Shown: positions 1-12,139 of the stretch, piece after piece
Layout: every line of letters begins with the position of its first letter
How positions within the stretch are numbered: the stretch's first letter is position 1
From: Boswellia sacra
Lineage: Eukaryota; Streptophyta; Magnoliopsida; Sapindales; Burseraceae
Length of the DNA stretch: 64,000 nucleotides
Assembly (NCBI GenBank): GCA_013180625.2
Contig: SNVD02001284.1
Location: 1-64,000 of the forward strand
Direction: 5' to 3'
The notes under the pieces: generated by a model
The model's database searches: none
What the model saw: the letters and a program-made list of their open reading frames with translations, nothing else
Told to the model about the DNA's origin: nothing
Translations under genes and position numbers: made by a program

Positions 1-131
1 GAGTCCACTATGCCATTGCCTTTAGCTCCAAAACTTAACCCACTATAGTTCATTAATGTTGCAGATGATGCATGCAAGTATATAAAGAGAGTCAAGAAAA
101 ATATGTAACCAAGACCTAAAATCATCGCCAT
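1..131 (-). CDS. Polygalacturonase, 5' end of first exon (partial, runs off window)
   Basis: Read on the minus strand from the ATG at 131, this encodes a hydrophobic N-terminal signal peptide of about 25 residues (MAMILGLGYIFFLTLFIYL is its core), followed by a segment containing LSFGAKGNGIVDS. That matches the start of the mature domain in the complete polygalacturonase at 3307-4836 (LSFGAKGNGVTDS). Glycoside hydrolase family 28 enzymes of this kind are secreted and hydrolyse pectic homogalacturonan in the cell wall. Only 43 codons are in the window, so intactness of the rest is unknown. Its leader is interrupted by a solo LTR 49 bp upstream of the ATG. Confidence 0.8.
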   Translation of the reverse strand, partial: MAMILGLGYIFFLTLFIYLHASSATLMNYSGLSFGAKGNGIVD

Positions 132-179
132 TTGCAATATGCTGAATATTAATGGGAGAGAGGAAGTGGTGGAAGAAAT

Positions 180-1116
180 TGTTGGGTTTTGCAGCGTATG
201 GAAGTTACGAATAATATAACAGTAAACCGTAATGTAAATCGAAACAAGATTTTTACGTGGTTCGGTTATAACCAATCTACATCCACGGCTAACAAGAGTT
301 ACAATCCACTATGTTGTATGTGTTTACACTCGACTTAGGACTCTTTATAATGGTAGACACCCGCTCACTCACTAACCTAATCTATGTAAACTTGATCAAC
401 CCCGATCATAACCATAGTCCTTCACACACTCTTCTGATGCTGCTCTTTTTCTATTACGATTATCTTAACAACACGCTATTAAGAATAACATAACACCCGT
501 AACTGCTACAGACCCGTAACTAGTGTAGACACATGTGATTACTCAACTCCCTTAAGCTCACACGATCTATAACAATTAACCAAAGCCTAAAGTTTTATAC
601 AAGACATAAGTAACAAATAAAAACGCACTCAAACTTGCTCTTGATTGCTCTCTCTCAATCTGCGTTGAATGCCTCGAATGCCTTGAATTCCTTGGATTCG
701 TTCCACCAAAAGCTATGAAGATAGCTTTATATAATATTTGATATCAATTGTAATCCTTATCAAAATCCTGTAGAATCTCAATAAAACTCATAAGAAAAGT
801 TTGGATAACAATCAAACATTATAGGAAGTAATAATATACTCTCCTAAGTAAACTAGAATACTTAAATAATATCCTAATCTAATAAGAGATAATTAATGCA
901 AATATAGAACTTCCTATTCAACTAGGATTCCAAATCCAAACTTATTTCTATTCAACTAGGATATCATATCAAAATTTATCCTATTTTAATAAAATTTTCC
1001 TAATACAAAACCTCTATATAAAATAAATAAGAATAGGTAAATATACATATTTAATGTTTTTATCATATGATAATAAATTATTCATGTGTAATGCACATGC
1101 ACATCTAGAACCAACA
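180..1116 (-). mobile_element. Solo LTR, Copia-like, inserted in polygalacturonase leader
   Basis: The 937 bp segment starts TGTTGG and ends CCAACA, a 6 bp terminal inverted repeat with the TG...CA ends of an LTR. A perfect 5 bp target duplication GAAAT flanks it (175-179 and 1117-1121). Near its left end is an ACGTGGTTCGG...ATCCACGG block that resembles the antisense of the Copia LTR at 41148-42886, hence the minus orientation. There is no internal gag-pol, so it is a solo LTR left by LTR-LTR recombination. Short open frames inside it are not genes. Confidence 0.75.
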
Positions 1117-1250
1117 GAAATTAATTAAGATGACAGTAGCATCAGAGAGTGAGAACTTGAAGATGTTTAATTAACGATGAGTTCACAAGATCAGGTTGAA
1201 AAGGCTTAGCTATATGTACAAAACATACGGGAAGAGATACAGATGTACTT
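1117..1250 (-). promoter_or_regulatory. Displaced upstream leader/promoter of first polygalacturonase
   Basis: Together with 132-179 this stretch resembles the 5' flank of the second polygalacturonase (4837-4990); for example GAACTTGAAGATGTT here corresponds to GAATTTGAAGACGTT there. The position equivalent to the TATAAATA box of the second gene reads TACATATA on the minus strand here, so the TATA box may be weakened. The solo LTR separates this region from its ATG. Confidence 0.45.
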
Positions 1251-3306
1251 ATGGGGCAGATGAGTGATTAAGAATATTGTGGAATTTAAGAAAGTAAATT
1301 AACCTGTACGAAGCCCAATTGAAGGAAGCGGCTAGAGCCTGATGGCCCTGAACTAAAGCCGAACTTTCTTCCATTGCATGAATCATATTAATTATTACAT
1401 AAACCCCAAAGAAAGGCGCGCAGATTATATAGTTGGCATGCACGGCCAGCTTTTCACTTGTTGATAGTAAGATCATTTCCTCATGGAAGATTCTACACCA
1501 CGTGTTGCTTTGAAACCATCACTGTATAATATATATGGATAATTTTAATATCATCAAATTAATCTTAATTATATCACACCAAAAAGCTTAATATCAGAAT
1601 TTCTATTAATTTTTTTTCTCAACTTTAGATTGTTTAGGACTAATGGTGAATTATCAAACAATTTGCTGTTGATTCATGGTGATCGGTCAAATATATATGG
1701 TTCCTGCTTAGCCAAACTAATTAACGCCGTCGACGCGGGGATTAATCAATTCAAGGCCTCTCTCTTAGTATGTATTATATTAATATTCAGTTTTCCTATG
1801 AGTGTTGACCAATTGCCTTCATCATCAAGGTTTCTTTCCGTTGTCAATCGTCACAGAGCGAACGGGTTGGTTACAACTGTAAAGCCACCAATTAATGTGC
1901 AAAATTATGACACTGAAAATTTAATAAATCTCATGTGCTTGGTTTTTAAATATTTCTTAGGAGTGCATATTATGACCTAAAAATTGTGTACTTTTATTAC
2001 ATAAAAATTATCGTACCATCTTAAAAGTTTGTGTTCTTGTCATAAAATTTGTTGAATAGATAATAAAACAATTAATTTTACATAAGTTTTAAAATAATTT
2101 AGTGATTATCATAACAAATGAATTCATATATAGCTTTTTAGATTTTCATGCGTATCCTCTATTGGACATTCATTAAACCAAACCATCGATGTTGATTATA
2201 TATATAACTTTGATAGAAAATTCGAGTCAGCTCATACATGATTAATGTGATTTGGAGGAGGTCTAAGGTCTCCTACATGCATGATCGATAAAAAAAAAAA
2301 AAAAGTCCAAGGCTTCTTGCATATTTTGATTGTTTTCATCAAGTCCGGGCTTTGGTCACATGTGTATAATTGCATCGTCTGATCTCAGTCTTTATATTCT
2401 TAATTAACCATCAAAATATGTACTCTTTTACGTTAACTTGGTAAGAGGCCCTATTGTAAGAATATGCATAATTGTTTCAGCATATTAATTAATTATTAGT
2501 AATTTACTAGTCCGGATGTTCCGTATATACTGCGTACTGGAATGTCCACTTAATTAAATTATTAACTTGTAGGTTGACGCCCGTACTTTATTTATTGGAT
2601 TGCATTAATTATTAATTAATTAATTAGTTAAATAATATCTCCTCCCATGTATTACTCCATATTGTGTTGCAAGTTAACTATCAGGGTCTTCAGAAAACTT
2701 AAGTGAGCGTCAATGTACACCTAGCCAGCTAAATTCAATATAACAAAACCACTTATATGACGGCTTATCAACTTATTGTTTCACAATTGTTTCCATATAT
2801 TGGTAGGTTACGCTTACACGAGTTAATTAACCTGTTAATCCAACCATACGCACCTAAATTGAGAAGTTACAGTAATTAATTAGGTACCAGAAAACGAAAA
2901 AACCAAAGATCTCAAATATTAAGTATTGCTTCAATTATAGTCTCAATGGTTGTGGCAATTGGCATGGTTTGCTTTTGATACCGAACATGACCCGCACAAC
3001 CTCAAGAATTGGGATTTTTTTCTTTTAATGTGTTCCCCTTACAGTTCATGCTTCTTTTTTCTGACGTAAAGGGCACATTAACAGGATACTTCTTAAAATT
3101 AATGACAAGCTAACACTTTTGTAATTAACAAAATTAATAAATTATAGTAACATGTATATATTAATTTAAAATATCACTATTGCTCCACCATAGCATCATC
3201 TTCGGATATTCAAATACAATTAATAAAAGAATATATATTCACTAAAAGATAGCATTTGTACATTGCGTTATATACAAATGTTTTTTTTTTCTCTTTAATT
3301 GTTTAA
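1251..3306. other. AT-rich intergenic DNA, no gene recognised
   Basis: This lies between the two polygalacturonases. The open frames at 1249-1476 and 1630-1980 show no recognisable domain, no splice context and no conserved motif. There is a poly-A run near 2289-2304. I see no transposon ends. Confidence 0.5.
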
Positions 3307-4836
3307 TTACAAACAACTATTGGGTTGAACGAAACCAAATGCTTTCCCGATTACATTTTTACAAGATGATCGAGAGACTTTTTTCAAGTATTTTAAATTC
3401 ACATTTTGCAATCGAACCCCTTTACACGGATTTTTGGTACTGCAATCAAACTTTATAGCAACTGGTGTGGTAGATGTTCCTTTAATATTTTGATATGTTA
3501 TATCACTAATTTTTACACCTGATACCTGAAATCAATTAAAAAAAAAGTAAAATTCGTTATATATATAAAACAGGGCAGATAGTTTTACTTAAAAAGAAAT
3601 TAACATCAATTTCGGAGATTATAATCATGCTACCTGACCAGGGCAATTTATGTTGTGAGGGCAGTAGTTTTGGTCAATGATAATGGGATTTTGGACATTT
3701 TGCATGACAGCACCCAAGAAACGAACGCCTTGGACAAATCCATTGCTGGGCCTGGCCCATGATTTTATCCTAAGCCCATTTTGAGTGCCAGTGAAAACGG
3801 TGTTTTTAACCGTTACATTTTGAACTCCTTCCTCATCCAAATCCTTAGCCAGGCTCCCAATGCTGCAAACCAACACAAAGATGACCCTTCCCTCATGTTA
3901 ATATATCATATTGACAAAAAGTTAACTCTGATTTCTTTTAATAAGCTATTTGATAAATTTATATAGTCTAGGACTAGAACATTACCTAATGCCATGACCA
4001 GGGCCGCATGTGACGCGTTCAATCCACAAGTTCTTGGTGCCAGGGCCGATGGAAATGCAATCGTCCCCAGTTTTAATGGAGGAGCTCATTATGTTGACAT
4101 TTCGAGACAATTGGACATGGATGCCATCTGTATTGGGACTTTTGCCCGCGGCTATGATCTTGACTCCTTCGACATGCACGTTTTGACACCGGTTGATTAC
4201 GATGTGAAACATCTGACTGTTTAATGACAAGAGGCCATTCACTCTAATGTTCTTCGAGTTGGTAAAGCTTAGTGTCTGCATAATATTTGTAATACACAAC
4301 AAATTTTCTAATTAGTTTGCGAAATGGAATCCTGGAAAAAGATATTGAAAAATTATCAAAGTTTATGCAAGATTATTGGATACCGTGGCTCCGCTGGGAC
4401 AATTAGCGTCTGCTGCCTTGCAAGCCCACAAGGCAGATCCCTTGGCGTCGAGTGCACCACCGATTATGGAAACTCCGCTGACCCCTTCAAAGCTAAGCCA
4501 ATTGTCAGCTTGACCAAGTACACGGTAATCTGCGGGAGCCACTAGAGTTCCATCAATGCGCAAAGTGATATCAGAGCTCTTGCAGTCACCTTTGAAGGCC
4601 ACTGAACCAAGCAAATACCTTCCTTTTGGCACATAAATTGCGGACGACTCCGTGGAGGCACAGGCTGCAACCCAAGCTTTGATGAATGCTTGGGTAGAGT
4701 CTGTTACACCATTGCCTTTGGCTCCGAAACTTAATACGTTATAGTTTGTTGTCGCAACTGATGGGTCTATGTAGATAGATATAGTGAGAAGAAATACGTG
4801 GACTGCAAGAGTAATAGTAATGAAGAACTTCACCAT
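3307..4836 (-). CDS. Polygalacturonase (pectinase, GH28), complete, four exons
   Basis: Exons on the minus strand are 4836-4384, 4275-3986, 3862-3634 and 3525-3307, joining to 1191 bp (396 residues). All three introns are short and have GT...AG ends that keep frame. The protein starts with a hydrophobic signal peptide (MVKFFITITLAVHVFLLTIS) and then shows the four GH28 hallmarks in order: SPNTDG, TGDDCISIG, GPGHGI followed by S across the intron, and GLRIKSW. The aspartates and histidine expected for hydrolysis of alpha-1,4-galacturonan are therefore present. Length matches secreted plant polygalacturonases. It is probably active in cell-wall loosening, for example in pollen, abscission or fruit; which one cannot be told. 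It belongs to a local cluster with the gene at 1-131 and the remnant at 12099-12139. Confidence 0.92.
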
Positions 4837-4972
4837 TTTGCTGAATACAAGAGATAGATATTGAAAGAGAGAATATCGATGAAATGACGCTGGCTAGCCA
4901 GAAAGAATTTGAAGACGTTGAATAAGGATGAGTTGATATATTTGTTGATGGAAGATCTTGGAAAGGTTCAGG

Positions 4973-4980
4973 TATTTATA
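4973..4980 (-). promoter_or_regulatory. TATA box of the complete polygalacturonase
   Basis: TATAAATA on the minus strand lies about 137 bp upstream of the ATG at 4836. That is a normal spacing for a plant gene with a leader of roughly 100 bp. The assignment rests on position and motif only. Confidence 0.5.
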
Positions 4981-6082
4981 CAAAAATATAAAAGTAAAGA
5001 TACAGAGGACTTAGATTAGATAGCAAGGGATAGTGTTGAGTTGAAGAAACCCGAATAAATGAAACAAAAAGAAAGCAGCGCCGGAACTGATCCTCGGTCT
5101 CTTACATGTATCATATAACGTAACTCCTAATGCATGGCGTAAGCCGTCTCCTTTATATGTTTCAATATTAATGCAAGGCTTTCTACGGAATAGCTAGATA
5201 CGTAAACACCGGTACATTTGTATACGGAAGATTTTACTCCCTGCTGTGTTACTCGCGCGTAAAAGCCTCGGCCAAAATACATAATTATTAAAAACACTGT
5301 AGCCTTTGTCGTTTGTGCGTAAAAAGTTAAGGTTGAGCCAGTGCAACGTATGAATAGGAATGATGTATTAAAAAATAAAGTTGGTGAGACTCTATCCTTT
5401 GGAAGATGAAATATTTCGTGTCAAAATGATCATTCTCAAACATCTATAAAACCGTAAAAATTTGCTTGCAAAAGAATTGATATTTAATCCCAAGAGGTTT
5501 AGAAAAATTTTGGTAGATCGTCAAATTAACAAAAAAGCAGGCACTATACAGGATTAAAAATTTTCGGATATGTTATGGCTTTGGTTTAATTTTAATTTAA
5601 AAAAATATGTATAATTAATTCACTAATCATGATACCAATTATTTGTCCCTTGTTCTTTCTATTACTGACAACATATTCTTCGCTGTCGTTCCTCGACGAT
5701 ATGTCGTGGCTGGACAGATTGCGACCCAATTGCTGCGTGGTGATCATTGAGTGGCTAAAGTTCGACGGGACAAGACATCGGTTGTAAGTGATATATTACG
5801 TACACTGCTTTTGCAAATTTGCATGATGAGGCCATCGACAAGAAGACAAAGCGCCTTTTCTTATGTTGTATTCGTTGTTACAATTAATAATTTGTCAAGA
5901 TCGCTCGAGATTTCCTTCAGATTTGTGGCCTGATTGAGGCTACTTCACTCAGATCTGTTGGCTTGTTTGCCTTAGAGATTATATTAATGTTGCGAGTCAA
6001 AGAGATCGCCAATCATGCTGTAATTAATGCGACTTCTTATGGTATAGTAAAATACACGTATTACTAAAAAAGAAAAAAAGCT
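4981..6082. other. Intergenic, no gene recognised
   Basis: This is the upstream flank of the polygalacturonase. The 5751-5933 open frame has no recognisable features. I see no element ends or RNA gene. Confidence 0.45.
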
Positions 6083-6090
6083 CTCATAAG

Positions 6091-6602
6091 TAAGGGTAGC
6101 AATTCGTGTCGTGTCGTGTCACCTATTTAATTATTCGTGTCAAGACATAAAATACGGATCTGACACGGTTATTAAACGTGTTACCCACGTGTTATAATCG
6201 TGTCATATTTAATTCACATAATTTACTTAGTTATTTAACCTAGCTATGCATAATATATTATATTATATATATTTATATCGATTAAAATTATTTTTATAAT
6301 ATAAACCATTGTTAGTATAAAATATTATTAAAATGATTATAATTTATTATTTTGTAAATCGATTTTTTATAATATAAAATTTTCAGTTTTGTAATATATA
6401 TGTTGTAAGTAGATAATAATTTATATCATTAAATAAGCTTATATATTAAGGATAGACAAAATATGTTTAACTATTCGTGTCATTAAACGGGTTAGCGTGT
6501 TGAACTCCCTCAACACGAATCCGACCCATTTATTAATCGTGTATCGTGTTCGTGTCGCATTCATGTCGTATTCGCGTGTCGTGACCCAAATTGCCACCCC
6601 TA
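6091..6602. mobile_element. hAT-type MITE (512 bp) with 8 bp target duplication
   Basis: The left end TAAGGGTAGCAATT and the inverted right end TAGGGGTGGCAATT form a 14 bp terminal inverted repeat with two mismatches. A perfect 8 bp duplication CTCATAAG flanks it (6083-6090 and 6603-6610), the size made by hAT transposases. Subterminal regions are rich in CGTGTC repeats and the middle is AT-rich. There is no coding capacity, so it is a non-autonomous element. Confidence 0.85.
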
Positions 6603-6610
6603 CTCATAAG

Positions 6611-7325
6611 GGGCTTCAACTAATATACAACTTGTGACGTAAGGACAACAATTACAAGCGCATTTTGAATATAAGCATCCTGATAAAGCTTCCTCGATTT
6701 GGGATTTGTGAACACTAACTAGTGCCGCCTAAAGAGTTTTTGAGGCTAAGGCAAAAATTATAAAAGAAGCTTTTCGGTATCTAATGTAAAAAATTAGATA
6801 AGTTTTACTAATATTTTAATATTTTTCTTTAACACTTTTATCATAACTTTGTTTGCATTGTTTATTCAATAATTAAATTTTTGTTAATTTATTTTTTTAT
6901 TTTTTTGCATGTTTGTCAATACGCTTTGTTTTAGGGTTCGACTTATTTTCAAGTGGACATGCCTAAAATTAAAAATTAAATAAATAAAATAATATTGATA
7001 AAAATAAAAAATGAAATAGATAGTTATAAAACTCAGATTATAGCTTGAAAATAAACTATCTTTTTTAGTAATTTTGGGAGAATATGAGAGAGTTTGATAT
7101 TAAATATAGAGTTGAAAGATAAGTTTATAATATTAAAAGATATATATAATGTTAAGAGTTTAATTTATATATTAATATTTATTTTCTTTAATGCTATAGA
7201 TGTACATCAATTATAATCCGAGTATCTTTTAAATTTAGAAAGTAGTTTTATATAAATTTAGAGATAAACCCGTAACGAATCACTACAAGCCTTTGTTCTT
7301 CTAGGAGAGAGTACGATTCCATTAA
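6611..7325. other. AT-rich intergenic DNA
   Basis: This is strongly AT-rich with no open frame of note. It lies downstream of the truncated F-box gene. Nothing recognisable is seen. Confidence 0.45.
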
Positions 7326-7715
7326 TCATGTGGACTCTCCAGGACTTGGATTCTGCAGTAATAAAATATGCTCCTTGTAACATTCCTTTATGCAAAGACA
7401 AACCAACCCATTGCATGTGCCGATTATTTTAAACCTGCAGTAAGATCCATTCAGTGGATTGTCATGATCGACAGAGTAACCGAATGGCTTATGATATATA
7501 GAATGTAATGAGCAAGTTTTGATGCTGTGAAACAGGTATCGTAGCATGATTCCCTTCATCTCTAAACTCTCCTCAGTTTCCAACACTCCAATGTGCTTCT
7601 GGATAAACCGAGGATCGGATATGAGGGAGAACCATGATTTGTTAACAGATTCGATGCGATAAAAAGATTTTGCAAGTAACCTTGACATGATTTCCATGAT
7701 TATGGCTTTTGGCAT
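7326..7715 (-). pseudogene. Truncated F-box protein gene
   Basis: The 129-residue frame opens with an F-box that begins almost at the first residue (PKAIIMEIMSRL, then SVNKSWFSLISDPRFIQKH), the SKP1-binding motif of SCF ubiquitin ligase receptors. It continues with GTCNGLVCLC, the usual start of the associated beta-propeller region, and stops soon after NPSPGEST where plant proteins read NPSTRE. Typical family members are about 350-400 residues, so the substrate-binding part is missing. A short, expressed F-box-only protein cannot be excluded, but a decayed fragment is more likely. Confidence 0.7.
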
Positions 7716-7938
7716 TGCTTTTCCCTACTGGTCATTTAAGAGAATAATTTGGGTGTTTAGGGCTTCTAAGAGTGGTAACTTTGTTGAAAAGATTGGAGAG
7801 ACAATTGAATGAATGGATGTGTGAAGGCTAGATACCAGTTTGGTGTGTCTTTATAGTCACACTGATGACTGAGATGCTTGCAAGTGGAGGGTCTAGCTGA
7901 ATGACCAATCAAATTTTTGAAGAATAGGTGCCTATTGT

Positions 7939-8340
7939 AAGGCCCACTTATTTGTAGAGTTATCCATCATTGTTTGATAAATAATATCCATAAAAGGAAA
8001 ATGAAACTCATGAGTATCGAATGAGTGTCAAACGTCACATGTCGAATGAGCTTTTTCATATTCTCCTATTAAATAAAAAATATGAGTGTCTTGTGGGGTC
8101 TATCGGCTGTTGATCAATAAAGAATATCTATATAAGAAAAATAAAACGCATCTAGTGTGAGCCTCTTTAAATTCTCCTACGTATTGAACAACAAATCTTA
8201 TTACTATCTAGTAAGGCTCACATATTTGTGGTGTGCTTCAGCTGTTGATTACTAAATAGTATCTATAATAGGCAATTGAAATGCATAAGTATCAAATGAG
8301 TTTCAAATGTAACATATCGAGTAAGCTGGTTCAGATTCTT
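7939..8340. repeat. Degenerate direct repeat, about three units of roughly 130-140 bp
   Basis: Units beginning near 7939 (GTAAGGCCCACTTATTTG), 8080 and 8210 (GTAAGGCTCACATATTTG) share phrases such as TGTTGATCAATAAAGAATATC / TGTTGATTACTAAATAGTATC and ATGAGTGTCAAACGTCACAT / ATGAGTTTCAAATGTAACAT. The units are strongly diverged. Confidence 0.5.
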
Positions 8341-8647
8341 TGACAAAATGACAAATTCACAAGGGTAGGTCTGACTTATCAAGCATGCATGGTCTTATTC
8401 TACTAAAAAAAACTGAAGAAGAATTAAACTCATTGTTGACAACGTTGCCATGTGCAATGATCCTATTTTACAATGGATTTTCCTTTTATCCCTAACCTCT
8501 AATCTTCACAAAGTGTTACTAGTTCTCCAAAATTTAACATGAGTATGATTGCATCTCAGCATCATTTAAGAGGACTCACTTATTAATTTAGTTTGTATTC
8601 ATCTAAAACTATATTTTCAACTTATATTTCATAGCATATTTGTTTAA

Positions 8648-8828
8648 GAGTAATGCTACTCTTACAAACTTTGTATACAAACTTTTGTATATAAGTTGAT
8701 ATGACATTTCTTATTTATATTGACATATTTTCACCCTGTATTAAAGGAGTTAACTTTAATATATTCATTTGTTAATTAACTTATGACATATCAATTTGTA
8801 TATAAAGTTTATACATCTAATATTGTTC
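8648..8828. mobile_element. Small MITE (181 bp) with long terminal inverted repeats
   Basis: The left end (GAGTAATGCTACTCTTAC, then AAACTTTGTATACAAA) pairs with the inverted right end (GAACAATATTAGATGTAT, then AAACTTTATATACAAA). This makes an imperfect inverted repeat of about 34 bp. No coding capacity. A target duplication was not clear, so the superfamily is unassigned. Confidence 0.6.
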
Positions 8829-9129
8829 ATTTGGTAGATTAAATACTATGGTTGGTATTCTCTGATATGGAGACCATCTAGAGTGTGATTCCTATTATAA
8901 TGTATTGGTTATTATAATTAATTGGGAAGTATCAACAAGTACATATATACATATAATGGTTTGATTTTAATTATCGATTATGTTGCTATGTTAGGCTTTT
9001 AATTGGGTTTTGAAGTTTTTAATGCTTTTCATGAACGAATATATAAAATGAACTGTATATAATTGTGTAAAATAGTTCATATTAAAATGTTAATGTCCAT
9101 CTGAATCTTTTGGAGGGAAGGAGTTTCAT

Positions 9130-11989
9130 TGTGACACTCTAAACTTGTAAGTGAGCTCAACCTACAATTACACTATAATATGTGTATGATTAGCATTATG
9201 AGTTATGTGCATACATAGGAGTGATATGTAATAAAATGAGTGAGGAAGGATCTTGTAGGAAAGCTTATAAAACTTGAGAGACTATACTTAATTTTTGCAT
9301 GCTTGGATAAGTATATAAAGAGAGAATTATAGAGAATTTGCTCATTTTTGATCCTATCCCTACACCCCAACTCTCATCTCTTTCCCCTCAATTTTGCCAA
9401 CAAATTAAGCAAGAAGAAGGAAGCAAAGAAGCAAGCTAAAGGTAGGAATTAACTCCTCTCCTTCAATTTCTTGCATTGTTGCATTGATTTTTGCAAGAAA
9501 TTAATGTGACATATCATGAGTTATGGACTAGTTGTGTTATGCATGTTCTAAAACCATTTGAAAACATGATTTTATATGTGTTATGAAATATTTAAAGAGA
9601 TTGGATGATGATAGGAAGCTAAAAACCATGTTTGAGTATAGATCTTATAGAATTTCTTTACTAAGTAGTGACCAGTCTGAAAAATCTTATAAATTATAAG
9701 GTCACCTTTTAGTTTGGAAATTTTTATAGGTGAAACTAGACATGTCTAGGAGTGTTTATAATTTTGAATCACCTAAAAACTCAAAGTATATGATTTTTGG
9801 TGAATTGCTGAAGTTCTGGCTTGAAATTTTGACTTTCCCTATTTTAAAATAGAGCAAGGTGAATGAACTAGATTTGAGGGGCCAAATATTCATATAAATT
9901 TCTGGTTTTTGGTATGTAAGTCATTGAACACGTTTTCTATTAGATTGTAGATTTTCATTGATTTTGAAGCTCTGTATGAATTCATGTGAATTTTCAAAAT
10001 TGGGCATGCTGAATTGAAAATTCTTACTTCCAAAATAGATTAAGTGATATAAAATGCTTTTAATTGACTTAAGCCTAGCATAATGTTGTGATTTTTGGTG
10101 GAAACATCTTTACAATGTACTTTATCAGTCTACAAATTTCTGTAAGGATTTGATATGTATAGAGGGTTATATAAATTTTTAAATCTAGACTGCTCAGTGT
10201 AGAGGTCAGTGGATATGAACTATAAGTGTGCTAAATGAAGTGACTTTAAAGGGTATACACTCCCATTTCATTCTGATATTGTGTATGGAATATGTTTTAT
10301 GTGTGAAAATGTGATCTACAAATTTATGTAGATTTTGGATAAGGCATCGACTTCGTAAAAATCATCCAATTGAACGTATGTAAAGCTGAATTATTAAGAA
10401 TAATTATGGTCCACTATTGATTTATGATCCTTAAAAGAACCTTGTTATGGTTTTTAGGTGAAATTAAGGATCCTACGGTGGAGATTCAATCAAGAGTAAA
10501 CTAAATCTTCTGAGGATACAATCATTCGTGTTTAAGCCATATGGGATATTTGTGTAATGAAAATTGTTGAATGTAATACTATGGTAATTACATTATTGGG
10601 ATGCATTGTGATGGATATGAAACTTAACTCAAAGCTTCACTCATGAGCTTGAGTGTGAGTGTGGATAAGGAAGGCATGAATTGTGATATGAAATGTTGTG
10701 AATGTGAATGGCATGCCGAAATCTTGAGTACTCATTATTGCATGGGGGTCACCTTTTGAAGGTTATAAACCCCAAAGTATCACATGCTTGTGAATGAATG
10801 ATGAGGGGACGTCCAAACCGTGTGCTTCCTTATAGGATTCGGTAGCACATGAGTAATATCACCCGGATTGTTGGACTAGCCTCAAGTTTGTGAATATGTA
10901 TGTCATATGTATCGTCGAGGTCACATTGAATTGTATTTTGATTCAAACCTTGTGATTGAATGAATGAAAGAGGTCCGAACCATGTGTTTTCCTACGAAGA
11001 ATTCGGTAGCATGGGTCTGGTATCACTCGGTTTATCGGACTAGCCTCAATATAATGACAAAACGTATGATATATGTGCACCTTTAAGGCTATGTGAAGTT
11101 TAAAAGGGGCATATGTGTATGTATAGAATTGCCCAAAGGGCATGTGTGAAATGATATGTGTATATGTGTATACACATACATGATGAAATGGCCTGAAAAA
11201 GTGCAAATGTGTACTGGAACAAGTGCATGTGTGTGTAAATGAGGATAATAGCCTGAGAAAGGCATATATGAGTTGACAGTAGCATGTGTATGATTGGATT
11301 AAAGGGTGAAAAATAAGTTAGAAAAAGATAGACTAAATTGTGAGTTTGCAAAGGCGCGCAAGCTTAGTGGCGCTAGAGTGCATATTTAACCGACCTAAAA
11401 TTTTTCAAGACTGAAAGTTGGCACAATAGCGCAAATCAAGTGGCGCAGGAGCGTCGTTTTGGCATGTGAAATTGATTGTCAATCCGAGACTAGGTGTAAG
11501 CACGCCAACTCCATCGCGCGGGAGTGCAAACTATGAATAGTCAACACTATTTTGATAACTTCTGATTCAAGAAATTGTTAATTTTTAAGCAAGTTATGAA
11601 CAATGTTTACCCTTTTACTTGATTTTTCATAGGTTTGATTATACTACAGCTTTTCAATAGCTTACTTAATAAGTAAAAATACTTATTAAATTTATCATGT
11701 GCCTTAAGTGATCGATAGTGTAGTGATGCATGAAGGATTTTGGCTTGTTAAAGACTAAGTTCCCTTGGCAACTACAACGACGCTGCACTTTTCTTGCATT
11801 GTTATAATGATTTTGATGTTGTTTTGTATTACTTAGTATGTGTATGATACAATGCAATAGTTTAGAAGTTGTATGGGGAACTCTAGTTGATATAAAATAG
11901 ACATGTTTGATGCTTGAGTCTTAATTGATTTCCATGGGAATAAGCGTTCATAATCACTTATAAATCTGTTAAGGTTGTAGGGTGTGACA
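9130..11989. mobile_element. Large solo LTR (2.86 kb), probably Ty3/gypsy
   Basis: It begins TGTGACACTC and ends GGGTGTGACA, with TG...CA ends. It is flanked by TTCAT (9125-9129) and TTCAC (11990-11994), a 5 bp target duplication with one mismatch. No gag-pol or priming site follows, so it appears to be a solo LTR. The length and TGTGACA ends resemble Del/Tekay-type elements, but lineage is inferred only. The open frames at 10943-11351 and 11666-11857 have no recognisable features. Confidence 0.6.
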
Positions 11990-12098
11990 TTCACGATATC
12001 AACAATTGAGATGACTAATAAAATAATATTGTATATACATCGTATTTGTATTAAAAATGTATAAAAGATGTTTGCATATAATTAATCAAGTTGTATAA

Positions 12099-12139
12099 TT
12101 ACAAATCGTTGTTGGGTTGAACAATTCCAAAAACCTTCA
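12099..12139 (-). pseudogene. Polygalacturonase remnant, last 13 codons and stop
   Basis: The minus strand reads VKVFGIVQPNNDL then TAA. This matches the C-terminus GKAFGFVQPNSCL of the complete gene at 3307. The match ends exactly where the Tat-like LTR begins at 12140, so a third polygalacturonase copy was cut by this element. Its upstream exons are not found elsewhere in the window. Confidence 0.7.

Larger units (their letters stand above)
7716..9129. other. Intergenic, holding a degenerate tandem repeat and one MITE
   Basis: Apart from the two elements listed separately (7939-8340 and 8648-8828), this stretch contains no recognisable gene. The first 150 bases are the F-box gene's 5' flank. 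Confidence 0.45.

Noticed and set aside
311..493. 60-codon open frame
   Set aside because: It lies wholly inside the solo LTR at 180-1116 and has no recognisable motif.
1249..1476. 75-codon minus-strand frame
   Set aside because: It overlaps the polygalacturonase upstream flank, with no motif and no splice or start context.
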